NCBI GenBank assembly: GCA_910577435.1
Contig: CAJTLV010000001.1
Coordinates: 367,635 to 431,634 of the forward strand
Source: an uncultured Christensenella sp.
Lineage (GTDB): Bacteria; Bacillota; Clostridia; Christensenellales; Pumilibacteraceae
Direction of reading: 5' to 3'
Length of the DNA: 64,000 nt
Part shown: piece by piece, positions 33,511 to 44,699 of the stretch
Layout of the letters: every line of letters starts with the position of its first letter
Numbering within the stretch: the first letter of the stretch is position 1
Position numbers and translations under genes: made by a program
Notes under the pieces: model-generated
The model's input: only the letters and a program-made list of their open reading frames with translations
The model's database searches: none
Told to the model about the DNA's origin: nothing

Positions 33511-34170
33511 ATGCAATATCACATTCAGACTGCGCCCGTTTGGGACGCATACAAAGCCGACGGCTGTCCGCTGTGCGCAATATTCAAGGCGCGCGAGGAC
33601 AGACTCATAGGGCAATATCTGTCGGACAACGTGATGGATCCGGACTTCCGCGTCGCGTCCAACTCCGTCGGGTTTTGCCGCGAACACATTCGCGCCATGT
33701 ACGCGGGACAGAACAAGCTTGGGCTGGCGTTACAGCTCGAAACGCGCGCGGCGGAATTGAATAAGATCATAGGCGATCAGCCCGCAGATAAAAAATCGGC
33801 AAAGAAAAAAGCCGCGAAACTGCGCGAACATATCGGCTGTGTGATATGTTCCACGCTCGACGACGTTATGCCCAGATATTATATGACGATAGCGCAGATG
33901 TACGCCAACGAACCCGATTTCCCCGAATTGTTCGCGTCGGCAACGCATTGTCTCGACCACGCGGTATTGCTGTACGAAGCGAGCGAGTATGCGGGCAAAA
34001 AGATCGCGGGATACCTCGCGGTTCTCACATCGTCGATGAAACGCGAGCTTAAAAAGATAGAATCCGAAATGCGCGACTTCGCCGACTGTTTCGATTTCAA
34101 AAACGCAGGCGCACGCCCCGATCCCGACGCCATTCCGCGAGCTATCGCCGTACTTATGGGAAAATTATAG
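33511..34170 (+). CDS. DUF6062-like cytoplasmic protein
   Basis: This is a 219-residue soluble, mostly helical protein. It has cysteine-pair motifs CPLCAIF near residue 20, GFCREHIRAMY near 54 and IGCVICSTLDD near 112, and a CLDHAVLLYE segment near 146. The CPLC...CREH...HVCxxC layout with later CxxH matches DUF6062 proteins of Clostridia, which probably bind a metal. Function is unknown. It lies between a SPOR-like gene and the 6S RNA gene. Confidence 0.65.
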   Translation: MQYHIQTAPVWDAYKADGCPLCAIFKAREDRLIGQYLSDNVMDPDFRVASNSVGFCREHIRAMYAGQNKLGLALQLETRAAELNKIIGDQPADKKSAKKKAAKLREHIGCVICSTLDDVMPRYYMTIAQMYANEPDFPELFASATHCLDHAVLLYEASEYAGKKIAGYLAVLTSSMKRELKKIESEMRDFADCFDFKNAGARPDPDAIPRAIAVLMGKL

Positions 34171-34206
34171 TGCGGCGAATGCATCCGCAGAAATACGGCA
34201 AATAAA

Positions 34207-34402
34207 AAATCCCGCCTGTGCCGCAGAATAAGCCGTATTCAAACCCGCCTTATGGCAGGTGGGTCGGCTGATCCGCAGGTCTGTCATCCCCTGCTCGGCT
34301 TGCGCCGAAATTACTGAGGCCCGACATTGCTACGGTATACGCACCGTCCCTTTTGTGAATTGAGGTTATAAATAAGGCTGTATCTCGAACACTGCAGGAT
34401 AC
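34207..34402 (-). ncRNA. ssrS: 6S RNA
   Basis: A transcript of about 196 bases runs between a near-perfect sigma-A promoter and a T run at 34208-34203. The ends pair as a 6S closing stem: AUCCUGC (34400-34394) with GCGGGAU (34215-34209), then, across a small internal loop, GUGUU with GGCAC. The 5' strand has the conserved GUGUUCG of 6S RNAs, and the middle is a largely unpaired bubble flanking a hairpin arm. 6S RNA mimics an open promoter and sequesters sigma-A RNA polymerase. A competing 5' hairpin, GCTGTATC with GATACAGC (34405-34378), could form. This fills the otherwise gene-free stretch 34171-34497. Confidence 0.75.
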
Positions 34403-34408
34403 AGCTAT

Positions 34409-34437
34409 ATTATATACAATACGGCATTAAAAATCAA
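34409..34437 (-). promoter_or_regulatory. Promoter of the 6S RNA gene
   Basis: Minus strand TTGATT, 17-base spacer, TATAAT, giving a start near 34402. Confidence 0.8.
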
Positions 34438-34497
34438 TACCGTCGAAAAAATATTTTTCACATTATTTTTCGTAAAAGTATTGACAAACGCCGACAA

Positions 34498-36585
34498 TTA
34501 TGATATGTTCGTCCACTCGGTATTTTTCGCGCCGCTCAAAAAACGTTCTTTTATTCGATCGCGTTCGCATTCCGGCGTTGCCGCGCCTATAAAGTTATCG
34601 ACGTAGTAACGCAGAAAATAATCGAACAGCTTGCCGTCTTGGAGTTTGACAGCCGTGCGTATCTGCTGTGCGACCACATCAAACGGCGGATTGCCCTTTT
34701 TTATCAAGATGTCCAAAATATGCGATGCGGGCAATACCGAGCCTGCATTAGTCAAAAATACCGCTAGCTGAAGCAGAAAATCGTCATCGGCGCGAAGCCT
34801 GTAAACTATTTTGGACAGTTTGACGTCCCTGCCGTGACTGCGCTTCGTCGAATATACGGCGTACAGCGCGCCCAAATAATATTCGCTGTGCTTGCGCCGC
34901 AGTTTTTTAAGAAGTGTCGACGCGCGATTTCCGTCACCTGTTTTCGCCGCCGTCATTGCGGCGAGCGCGGCGTACTTATCGTCGTCGGTCATAACATACA
35001 GCTTATAAAAATTACGCGAGCTTTCCAAAAAATTGCCGATTATCAAGTGCGCTTCGGCGCACATCAGATGCCCGTACTCGCTGTTGGGACGCAGTTTTTT
35101 ACAGTCCTCAGCGTGCCGCGCGACCGTATGGTAACTCTGCAATAACGTTTCCGTCTCTATCATCAACAACAGTACGGGCATACTCGTTTTATCCAGCTCA
35201 TACGCAAGTTGCGCGTGTTCGAGCGCTGTAAAATACTCGCGCTTTCTGTAATCGATACACGCCTTATTATACCAATACAACTCGTTGATCTCTTTTGCGG
35301 GGTAACTTTCGAGTGCCGCGTCGGCCTCGTCGTATCTGCCGAGTTCGATAAGACAGGACGCTTTGTCTATATAGTTGTCAAACAACTGAAACTCGGTCGC
35401 CAGCCGGTCGTATGCGGACGCGGCTCTTTCGTAATCGGTATTTGCCGCGCACGCTTCGGCGTACTTCATACACGCTACGGGATCGTCCCTGCGCGTTGCG
35501 TACATCTTTTCCGCGACGGCAAGCGCCTTGTCATACTGCTTTGTAATCCGGTACAGATCGATAAGCCTTACGAACGCGCCGGCATAAAAATCGTCGGCAA
35601 CCTCCATCGCGGCTGTCATTATTTCGATCGCGCGCGAATAATCGCCGCGCCGACTGCAAAGCGCTGCGGCATTATCGTACACCGACCACGCCCGCGCGAG
35701 CGCGCCCCTGTCCGTCACGTTATCGCATTCGCGTATAGCCGCCTCATAGTCGGCCAGCGCACTGTCCGTATCGTCGGCGGAATGGTACGCGTACCCCCGA
35801 CGCGAATACGCGTTGAGCCTCTCTTTGGGATCGGACGACGTTTCGATTATCTCCGTCCACTGCGCTATGCGGTTTTCGTATTCCGTCTTTGACGGGTCGT
35901 AAACATAATCGACGTCCGCTTCGACTTCGACCGTTTCGCCGCTTACGGCGCTCGGATACTCTATCATTCCGAAATCGACGATGAGCGCGACAGCTTTGCC
36001 GCCGCCGTCCAGACCTACATAACATTTGTACCGCCCGTCGCCCCAGCCTGTCGAAAATATGGCGTACCGCTCGCCGTAAATGTCGACTGCGGTATGGGTC
36101 TGCCCGTCGAGTACGATAAATCCCGAAAGCGGGTGCATTTCGTCCTTTATGTGCGCGAAATATTTTTCATACGCCTCGACCGACGCAATGCCGCAAACCC
36201 CCGACGAAACAGGCACTGCCGCCGCATTGCCGTCCACTGCCAGCCTACCGTAGATCTTAGCCGCCTCGCCCGCAAAGCACGGCTTCCACACCGCAGGCAA
36301 GTCGTCCCCCATACGCAGTCCGCAATACGCCACACGCTCGCCGTCATCCGACTGGCAAGTGAGACAGAACGGGTACGCTACGGCGGGACACTCGGTTTCG
36401 AACGGCGCGTACTTGTGCGACGCTGCATACGCGTCGAACATAACATATCGCCCGGACTCGCTCGTCAAAAACGAATATTCCGCATAACCGAGCTTCACTC
36501 CGTATGCGGAACCTTCCGTAATGACCTTGCCGAAATCTATCGGCGCCGTCAATCTTTCTTTTGGAATTTCGATTACGCTCTTCAC
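34498..36585 (-). CDS. DUF4241 domain fused to tetratricopeptide repeats
   Basis: The N-terminal 215 residues match DUF4241 proteins: the closing motif FSTGWGDGRYKCYVGLD followed by ALIVDFGMIEY is characteristic. From about residue 240 to the end (695) there are TPR-like helical repeats (for example DDTDSALADYEAAIREC and GDYSRAIEIMTAAMEV). The start is a GTG two bases after the dapL stop, without its own ribosome site, so translation is coupled to dapL. The function of DUF4241 is unknown; the TPR part suggests a scaffold. No signal peptide. Confidence 0.75.
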   Translation of the reverse strand: MKSVIEIPKERLTAPIDFGKVITEGSAYGVKLGYAEYSFLTSESGRYVMFDAYAASHKYAPFETECPAVAYPFCLTCQSDDGERVAYCGLRMGDDLPAVWKPCFAGEAAKIYGRLAVDGNAAAVPVSSGVCGIASVEAYEKYFAHIKDEMHPLSGFIVLDGQTHTAVDIYGERYAIFSTGWGDGRYKCYVGLDGGGKAVALIVDFGMIEYPSAVSGETVEVEADVDYVYDPSKTEYENRIAQWTEIIETSSDPKERLNAYSRRGYAYHSADDTDSALADYEAAIRECDNVTDRGALARAWSVYDNAAALCSRRGDYSRAIEIMTAAMEVADDFYAGAFVRLIDLYRITKQYDKALAVAEKMYATRRDDPVACMKYAEACAANTDYERAASAYDRLATEFQLFDNYIDKASCLIELGRYDEADAALESYPAKEINELYWYNKACIDYRKREYFTALEHAQLAYELDKTSMPVLLLMIETETLLQSYHTVARHAEDCKKLRPNSEYGHLMCAEAHLIIGNFLESSRNFYKLYVMTDDDKYAALAAMTAAKTGDGNRASTLLKKLRRKHSEYYLGALYAVYSTKRSHGRDVKLSKIVYRLRADDDFLLQLAVFLTNAGSVLPASHILDILIKKGNPPFDVVAQQIRTAVKLQDGKLFDYFLRYYVDNFIGAATPECERDRIKERFLSGAKNTEWTNIS

Positions 36586-36587
36586 GT

Positions 36588-37784
36588 TTACAACAGCTTG
36601 AACAGCTTTTCGCGCACATCGATAAACTCTTTCCAGAACGGTTCGAACCTAGCGAGCGCGTCAGCGGTGCGTTCGGGTGTATTGAACGCGGTAAACCGCA
36701 CCCAACCGTTGCCGTTTTTGCCGAATCCGCTTCCGGGCGTACATACGATACGCGCTTTTTTGAGCAGATAGTCGAAGAACTCCCACGAGTCTATCCCGCA
36801 GTAGAACCAAACATACGGCGCGTCCACGCCGCCCGTATAGCGTATCTTTAACGCGTCGAACTTTGCGGTAACCGTTTTCGCATTCTTTTTATATATCTCT
36901 ACCGTCTTTTGAACGTCCTCTATTCCTCCGCGCAACGCACGCTCCGCCATTTTCTGCACGACATACGACGTGCCGTTAAACTTGATCGCCTGACGTTTGA
37001 GCCACAGTCTGTTGAGCGGCGACGCCATCGGTATGACCGTCCATCCGCACCTGACGCCCGTAAAGCCCGCCATTTTGGAGAACGAACACAGCTCGATCGC
37101 ACAGTCGCGCGCACCCGTCACTTGGAATATCGAGTGCGCCGCGTCCTTCGAACCGATGAACGACTCGTAAGCCGCGTCATACAGTATTACGGCTTCGTTA
37201 TCCAGCGCAAAATCGACCCACGCTTTGAGTTGCTCGGTCGTATAAGCCGCACCCGTCGGATTGTTTGGCGAGCAGATGTATATAATATCCGCGTGTCCGC
37301 GTTTGGGCGGCATAGCCAAAAATCCGTTCTCCGCCGTAGCGTCGACATAGACTATCTTGCGCCCGCCCATCACGTTGGCATCTACGTATGCGGGATATAC
37401 GGGATCCGGAATGAGTACGGTGTTGTCCACGTCGAAAAGATCGAGGATATTCCCTATCCCGTTCTTCGCGCCGTCGGTTATAAACACCTCGTCCGCGTCT
37501 ATATCCACTTTTATGCGCTTATAGTAGTCGACCACAGCGTTGCGCAAAAAGGGATAACCTTCGTAAGGACCGTAGCCGTGAAAACCTATACGCGTGCCGA
37601 GATCGTTGCACGCGTCCTTGCCGGCGTCTACGATTTTAAGCGGCAACGGCTGTGTCACATCGCCGATGCCCAGACTTATAACGTCGGCATTGGGAAACGC
37701 CGTTTTGTATGCCTCGACACGTTTGGCTACTTCGGCGAACAGATAATTCTCTTCCAGATTTTTCATATATCTGTTTATTTTCAT
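36588..37784 (-). CDS. dapL: LL-diaminopimelate aminotransferase
   Basis: DapL converts tetrahydrodipicolinate to LL-diaminopimelate in one step, bypassing the succinylase or acetylase routes. The PLP lysine is in CSFSKMAGFTGVRCGW; ICSPNNPTGAAYT and SLGIGDVTQPL near residue 40 are typical. The ATG at 37784 follows AAGGAGATTACA; a longer frame to 37823 has no ribosome site. It is 39 bases from pyrG. Its product is the substrate of the DapF domain encoded just upstream in the CarB fusion. Confidence 0.94.
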   Translation of the reverse strand: MKINRYMKNLEENYLFAEVAKRVEAYKTAFPNADVISLGIGDVTQPLPLKIVDAGKDACNDLGTRIGFHGYGPYEGYPFLRNAVVDYYKRIKVDIDADEVFITDGAKNGIGNILDLFDVDNTVLIPDPVYPAYVDANVMGGRKIVYVDATAENGFLAMPPKRGHADIIYICSPNNPTGAAYTTEQLKAWVDFALDNEAVILYDAAYESFIGSKDAAHSIFQVTGARDCAIELCSFSKMAGFTGVRCGWTVIPMASPLNRLWLKRQAIKFNGTSYVVQKMAERALRGGIEDVQKTVEIYKKNAKTVTAKFDALKIRYTGGVDAPYVWFYCGIDSWEFFDYLLKKARIVCTPGSGFGKNGNGWVRFTAFNTPERTADALARFEPFWKEFIDVREKLFKLL

Positions 37785-37823
37785 TGTAATCTCCTTAATG
37801 ATCGGGATTGCACATTCAAACAA

Positions 37824-39443
<1,620 letters not shown>

Positions 39444-39473
39444 GAGTTTTTCTCCGTGTTATTTAGTGATGAA

Positions 39474-39538
39474 TTCCGAATGCGAAATGCCTAATCGATT
39501 GACCGTCTGCACGGTTCGTACAACATTTCGATTCGGAA
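39474..39538. repeat. Intergenic nested inverted repeat between carB-dapF and pyrG
   Basis: TTCCGAATGCGAAATG (39474-39489) pairs with CATTTCGATTCGGAA (39524-39538) with one bulged base. Inside the loop there is a smaller hairpin ACCGT-CTGC-ACGGT. No T run follows, so it is not an ordinary terminator. Confidence 0.6.
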
Positions 39539-39551
39539 TCGGAAAGTTGCT

Positions 39552-42500
39552 TTACAGTTTGACGGTGCCTCTGAAAACTTCCTGCGCATCGCCGGTCATA
39601 TACACGGTGCCGTCTTCGGCATAGCGAACGATGAGTTCGCCGCCGCGCACGCGCACCGAGATCTCGGCGTCCCTGTCGCAGTGACCGACAAGCGTCGCCG
39701 CAACGACCGCCGCACACGCGCCCGTGCCGCAAGCGAGCGTTTCGCCCGATCCGCGCTCGTAAACGCGCACCTTTAAGTGCGTGCGATCGATCACCTGCAC
39801 AAACCCCACGTTCACGCCTTCGGGGAACAGCGACTTATCGTCCGATATAGCCTTGCCCTCGCCCGAAACGTCGTAGTTTTGAACGTCCGACACGAAAACA
39901 GTCGCGTGGGGATTTCCCATAGACGTGCAAGTTATGCGCCGTTTGCAACCCTTTACGTCTATTTCGCGGTCGACTGCCGCTTCGCCGTCCAAATTGACGG
40001 GTATGAGTCGGGGCGATGTTTCCGCCTTGCCCATGTCGACGCTCACCGAATTCACCTTGCCGTCGCGTGCGAACAGTTTGAGTTTTTTGACGCCCGACAA
40101 AGTATCGATCGCAACGTCGAGTTTGTTCGTTTTGCCGTAATCGTATATATACTTTCCGACACAGCGAATGCCGTTGCCGCACATCTTGCCTTCCGAACCG
40201 TCGGCGTTAAACATTCGCATTTTTGCGTCGGCTGTTTCCGACGGATATATGAAAATCACTCCGTCGCCGCCCACGCCCGTATGTCGGTCGGACAGATTCA
40301 CCGCGACAGATTCCATATTTGCGATCGGACGGGTCAGACAGTCGACGTAAATATAATCGTTGCCGCATCCGTGCATTTTGATGAAGTTGAGACGTTGCCG
40401 CTCGGTACGCATATCGTTGATGTCGACCAACTCGGTGTTGTATTGGCTGTATCTGCTTTTCAACGCCAAGCTGAGTGCGTTCGCCGTATCGATCGCCGTC
40501 AGGCACGGAATATTGAGCATTACCGCGCGCCGACGCAGTTTAACGTCGTCGAGCGTAGGGATCCTGCCGCGCGTAGACGTAGACACGAGATAATCGATCT
40601 TGCCCGAATTTAAGAGCGTAAACGTCGTCTGAACCGCTTCGTCTTTAGCCTCGTTTATCTTTTCCACGATAGTGACGGGCATTCCCGCACGCGCGATCGT
40701 TTCGCCGGTACCGCGCGTCGCAAAAAGTTCAAAGCCGAGTTCGTAATAGTTCTTCGCAACGTTGGCTATCTCCGACTTGTCCGCGTCGCGAACCGACAGG
40801 AGTATTCCGCCGGTGCGCTTCATTTTATAGCCTGCCGCGACAAGTCCTTTGTACAGCGCCTCGCCCAGCGTTTTGCCGATACCCAGCACCTCACCCGTTG
40901 ATTTCATTTCGGGACCCAAGTGTGTGTCGAGGTCGGTAAGCTTCTCGAACGAGAAGATAGGCACTTTGACCGCAACATACGGTGCGGAACGGTACAGTCC
41001 CGTGCCGTATCCGAGTTTAGTCAGCTTTTTACCGACCATACACATCGTAGCGAGCTTTATCATAGGCACGCCCGTCACTTTGGAAATGTACGGGATCGTG
41101 CGCGACGAGCGCGGATTGACCTCTATGACGTATATCTTGCCGTCGCTTATGATGTACTGTATGTTGACAAGTCCTTTCGTATCGAGCGCAGTCGCCAACT
41201 TTTTCGTGTAATCGATTATCTCTTCTTTATTCTTGTCAGAAATATTCTGCGCGGGATATACCGCTATCGAATCGCCGCTGTGTACGCCCGCGCGCTCTAT
41301 ATGCTCCATTATGCCGGGAATGAGTATGTCCTCGCCGTCGCATATCGCGTCGACCTCTATCTCCGTACCCATAACGTACTTGTCTATCAATACGATGTTA
41401 TCGGGATTCTCGTCGAGTATTATCGACATATACTCTTTCACATCCTCGTCGGAAAACGCGATTATCATATTCTGTCCGCCGAGAACATACGACGGACGAA
41501 GCAATACGGGATAGCCGAGTTCGTTCCCCGCAACAAGAGCTTCTTCCGCATTTTTAACGGTGCGACCTTTCGGACGCGCAATGCCGAGTTCTTCGAGCAA
41601 AGCGTCGAACCGCTCGCGATCCTCCGCCGCATCTATCGAATCTGCCGGCGTACCGAGTATGCGCACGCCCATTTCGCTCAAATGCTTTGTCAGTTTGATA
41701 GCTGTCTGTCCGCCGAACGCAACGACAACTCCGTAGGGCTTTTCGGTCGCGATCACGTTTTCTACGTCTTCGTCGGTGAGCGGCTCGAAGTACAGACGGT
41801 CTGCCGTATCGAAGTCGGTCGACACAGTTTCGGGATTGTTGTTAACTATCGCGACGTCATAGCCGAGTTCTTTAAGCTCCCATACGCAATGCACCGACGC
41901 GTAGTCGAACTCTATACCCTGTCCTATGCGGATAGGTCCCGATCCGAAAACTATCACGCGGCGCGCTTTTGTCTTGCGCTCCTCGATATACTCCTTAGCT
42001 TCGTTTTCGTCGTCGTAAGTCGAATAGAAGTAAGGCGTTTCGGCTTTGAATTCTGCGGCGCAAGTGTCGACAGTTTTGAACACCGCACGACGGTGCATAG
42101 GAAGCGGCGCGCCCGTTATACCTTCCAACGCCTTATCGGGATAGCCGAGCTTTTTGCCTATCATATACTCGTCTTTGGTTATCGCACGTCCCGCAATGCT
42201 CTTCTCGTAATTTACGAGGTTTTCTATCTTTTTCAAGAACCATTCGTCTATAAGCGTCACATCGTGGATATGCTCTACCGAAATTCCCCGCTTTATCGCT
42301 TCGTACAGAATGAACAGGCGGTAATCGGTTGCCGGCATAAGCATTCTTTCGATCTGCTCGTCGCTAAGTTCGGCATAGTGCGGATTGTGCAATGTGAACT
42401 GCCCGAGCGCGCCGCGCACGGCTTTCAAAAGTCCGGCCTCGAAGCACGTGGCAATCGCCATAACCTCGCCCGTCGCTTTCATCTGCGTACCGAGCGAGCG

Positions 42501-43607
42501 TTTGGCGTAAACGAATTTATCGAACGGCCATTTGGGCAGTTTTACCACGCAATAGTCGATCGCAGGCTCGAAGCAGGCGCAAGTCTTGCCCGTAACCGCA
42601 TTCTGTATCTCGTCGAGTGTGTAGCCGAGCGCGATGAGCGTCGACACTTTCGCTATCGGATAGCCCGTCGCCTTAGACGCGAGCGCCGACGAGCGCGACA
42701 CGCGCGGATTGACCTCTATGACGGCGTACTCGCTGCTTTCGGGATTGAGCGCGAACTGACAGTTACACCCTCCCTCTATCTCCAAGTGCGTGATTATATC
42801 GAGCGCCGCCGTTCTCAGCATTTGGAAATCCTTGTCGGACAGCGTCATAGTCGGCGCTACGACTATGCTGTCGCCGGTATGAATGCCTACGGGGTCGAGG
42901 TTCTCCATAGAACACACGTTTATAACGTTGCCGACCGAATCGCGCATTACCTCGAACTCGATCTCTTTCCAACCGTAAATGCTCTTTTCGATGAGCGTCT
43001 GGTGAATAGGCGACATTTCGAGACCGCCGCGAACTATCTCGCGGAGTTCCGCTTCGTCAGCCGCGATACCGCCGCCCGCGCCGCCCAGCGTAAATGCGGG
43101 GCGAACTATTACGGGATAGCCTATCGTCTCGGCAAAATCGACAGCCGCCTGTTCGTCGGTAACTACGTCGCTCGGCACGCACGGCTGATCGATTTCGAGC
43201 ATCGCCTTTTTGAACAGCTCGCGGTCTTCCGCCTTGTCTATCGTTTCGGGCTTGACGCCGAGAAGCCTGACGTTATGCTTTTTCAAAAATCCCGACTTCG
43301 CAAGCTCCATCGACAGCGTGAGACCCGTCTGTCCGCCGAGACCGGGCAGAATACTGTCCGGCTTTTCCTGTATTATAATGCGTTCCAATGTCGGAATGGT
43401 GAGCGGCTCGATATAAATAGCGTCCGCCATCGCCTTATCCGTCATTATCGTCGCGGGGTTTGAATTGACGAGTACGACCTCGATCTTGCGGCTTTTAAGC
43501 GTTCTGCACGCCTGCGTTCCCGCGTAATCGAATTCCGCCGCCTGACCTATCGTAATCGGTCCGGAACCTATCACGAGTACTTTTTTGATGCTCTTATCCT
43601 TAGGCAT
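39552..43607 (-). CDS. carB: Carbamoyl-phosphate synthase large subunit fused to diaminopimelate epimerase
   Basis: One 1351-residue reading frame. Residues 1-1065 are a complete CarB: two ATP-grasp halves (GSGPITIGQAAEFDYAG near 14 and GSGPIRIGQGIEFDYA near 560) and a C-terminal MGS-like allosteric domain (ATRGTGETIARAG, VSTSTRGR). Residues 1066-1351 are a complete DapF: FIKMHGCGNDYIYVD, first catalytic Cys in MCGNGIRC, second in GETLACGTGACA. No stop codon separates them, and the in-frame ATG at 40412 has no ribosome site. CarB makes carbamoyl phosphate with CarA; DapF makes meso-DAP. The start overlaps carA by 8 bases. Either a true fusion or a frame-preserving loss of the stop. Confidence 0.93.
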   Translation of the reverse strand: MPKDKSIKKVLVIGSGPITIGQAAEFDYAGTQACRTLKSRKIEVVLVNSNPATIMTDKAMADAIYIEPLTIPTLERIIIQEKPDSILPGLGGQTGLTLSMELAKSGFLKKHNVRLLGVKPETIDKAEDRELFKKAMLEIDQPCVPSDVVTDEQAAVDFAETIGYPVIVRPAFTLGGAGGGIAADEAELREIVRGGLEMSPIHQTLIEKSIYGWKEIEFEVMRDSVGNVINVCSMENLDPVGIHTGDSIVVAPTMTLSDKDFQMLRTAALDIITHLEIEGGCNCQFALNPESSEYAVIEVNPRVSRSSALASKATGYPIAKVSTLIALGYTLDEIQNAVTGKTCACFEPAIDYCVVKLPKWPFDKFVYAKRSLGTQMKATGEVMAIATCFEAGLLKAVRGALGQFTLHNPHYAELSDEQIERMLMPATDYRLFILYEAIKRGISVEHIHDVTLIDEWFLKKIENLVNYEKSIAGRAITKDEYMIGKKLGYPDKALEGITGAPLPMHRRAVFKTVDTCAAEFKAETPYFYSTYDDENEAKEYIEERKTKARRVIVFGSGPIRIGQGIEFDYASVHCVWELKELGYDVAIVNNNPETVSTDFDTADRLYFEPLTDEDVENVIATEKPYGVVVAFGGQTAIKLTKHLSEMGVRILGTPADSIDAAEDRERFDALLEELGIARPKGRTVKNAEEALVAGNELGYPVLLRPSYVLGGQNMIIAFSDEDVKEYMSIILDENPDNIVLIDKYVMGTEIEVDAICDGEDILIPGIMEHIERAGVHSGDSIAVYPAQNISDKNKEEIIDYTKKLATALDTKGLVNIQYIISDGKIYVIEVNPRSSRTIPYISKVTGVPMIKLATMCMVGKKLTKLGYGTGLYRSAPYVAVKVPIFSFEKLTDLDTHLGPEMKSTGEVLGIGKTLGEALYKGLVAAGYKMKRTGGILLSVRDADKSEIANVAKNYYELGFELFATRGTGETIARAGMPVTIVEKINEAKDEAVQTTFTLLNSGKIDYLVSTSTRGRIPTLDDVKLRRRAVMLNIPCLTAIDTANALSLALKSRYSQYNTELVDINDMRTERQRLNFIKMHGCGNDYIYVDCLTRPIANMESVAVNLSDRHTGVGGDGVIFIYPSETADAKMRMFNADGSEGKMCGNGIRCVGKYIYDYGKTNKLDVAIDTLSGVKKLKLFARDGKVNSVSVDMGKAETSPRLIPVNLDGEAAVDREIDVKGCKRRITCTSMGNPHATVFVSDVQNYDVSGEGKAISDDKSLFPEGVNVGFVQVIDRTHLKVRVYERGSGETLACGTGACAAVVAATLVGHCDRDAEISVRVRGGELIVRYAEDGTVYMTGDAQEVFRGTVKL

Positions 43608-44688
43608 TGCGCTGTTCCTCCATAAGTTTCACGAACCGCTCGAACAAAAATTCGGTATCCTTCGGTCCGCCGCACGCTTCGGGGTGGAACTGCACCGAGA
43701 ATGCGGGCGCGTCTATATAGTCCAAACCCTCGACCGTCTTGTCGTTGGCGTTTGTAAAGCGCACCTTAGCAACCGACGGGTCGACGCTATCCGGTTTTAC
43801 CGCATAGCCGTGATTTTGGCTCGTGATGTACGTTCTGCCCGTCTCCGTATCGCGCACGGGCTGATTCGTTCCGCGATGTCCGTATTTGAGTTTTGTCGTC
43901 TGCGCTCCGTAAGAAAGCGCGAGAAGCTGGTGACCCAAACATATTCCGAACGTCGGGATCTTGTGCGCGTTCAGCTTTTTAAGTTCGTCTATAATGCCCG
44001 TATTGTCGGCGGGGTCGCCGCCGCCGTTGGACAGCATTATTCCGTTCGGATTCATTGCAAGCACTTGTTCTGCGGTGGTATCGTACGGAACGCGGATTAC
44101 GTTACAGCCGTACTTGATGAGCATACGCTCTATATTCGTCTTTGCGCCGAAATCGTACAGCACGACTTTCAATCTATGGTTTTCGTCTTTTTCGTTGAGC
44201 TGTTTTATCTCTTTGCACGAAGTATTCTCGACTGCGTTTTTCACCCTGTATTTGCGAAGCGCCGCGAGTTTGCTCGGCATATCTTTTATATTGTCGGTTA
44301 TCATAGCGTTCATAACGCCCGACGAACGGATCTTTCTTGTAAGCGCTCGCGTATCGATACCGGAAATGCCCACGATATTGTTGCGTTTGAGGTAATCGTC
44401 CAGCTCGCTCTCCTTGCGGAAGTTGGAGCCTTCCGAACACAGTTCGCGCACGATATAGCCGTAAAGATAGGGTTTATCGCTCTCCGCGTCCGACTCGATC
44501 GCACCGTAATTGCCTATCATCGGAAATGTCTGCGCGACTATCTGTCCGTAATAGCTCGGATCGGTGAGCGTCAGCAAATACCCGCACATTGCGGTAGTAA
44601 ACACCGCCTCGCCTATTACGGTCCCTTCCGCGCCGATCGCCTCGCCGCGAAATACCGTGCCGTCTTTCATTATCAGGAATCTTTCCAT
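43600..44688 (-). CDS. carA: Carbamoyl-phosphate synthase small (glutaminase) subunit
   Basis: CarA hydrolyses glutamine and channels ammonia to CarB. The 362-residue protein has the N-terminal CPSase_sm domain (MKDGTVFRGEAIG) and a class I glutaminase domain with Cys in GICLGHQLLAL and His-Glu in QFHPEACGG. The ATG at 44688 follows the purF stop by 11 bases with a modest GAGGTGAAT ribosome site. Overlap with carB supports a 1:1 complex. Confidence 0.96.
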   Translation of the reverse strand: MERFLIMKDGTVFRGEAIGAEGTVIGEAVFTTAMCGYLLTLTDPSYYGQIVAQTFPMIGNYGAIESDAESDKPYLYGYIVRELCSEGSNFRKESELDDYLKRNNIVGISGIDTRALTRKIRSSGVMNAMITDNIKDMPSKLAALRKYRVKNAVENTSCKEIKQLNEKDENHRLKVVLYDFGAKTNIERMLIKYGCNVIRVPYDTTAEQVLAMNPNGIMLSNGGGDPADNTGIIDELKKLNAHKIPTFGICLGHQLLALSYGAQTTKLKYGHRGTNQPVRDTETGRTYITSQNHGYAVKPDSVDPSVAKVRFTNANDKTVEGLDYIDAPAFSVQFHPEACGGPKDTEFLFERFVKLMEEQRNA

Positions 44689-44699
44689 ATTCACCTCTG

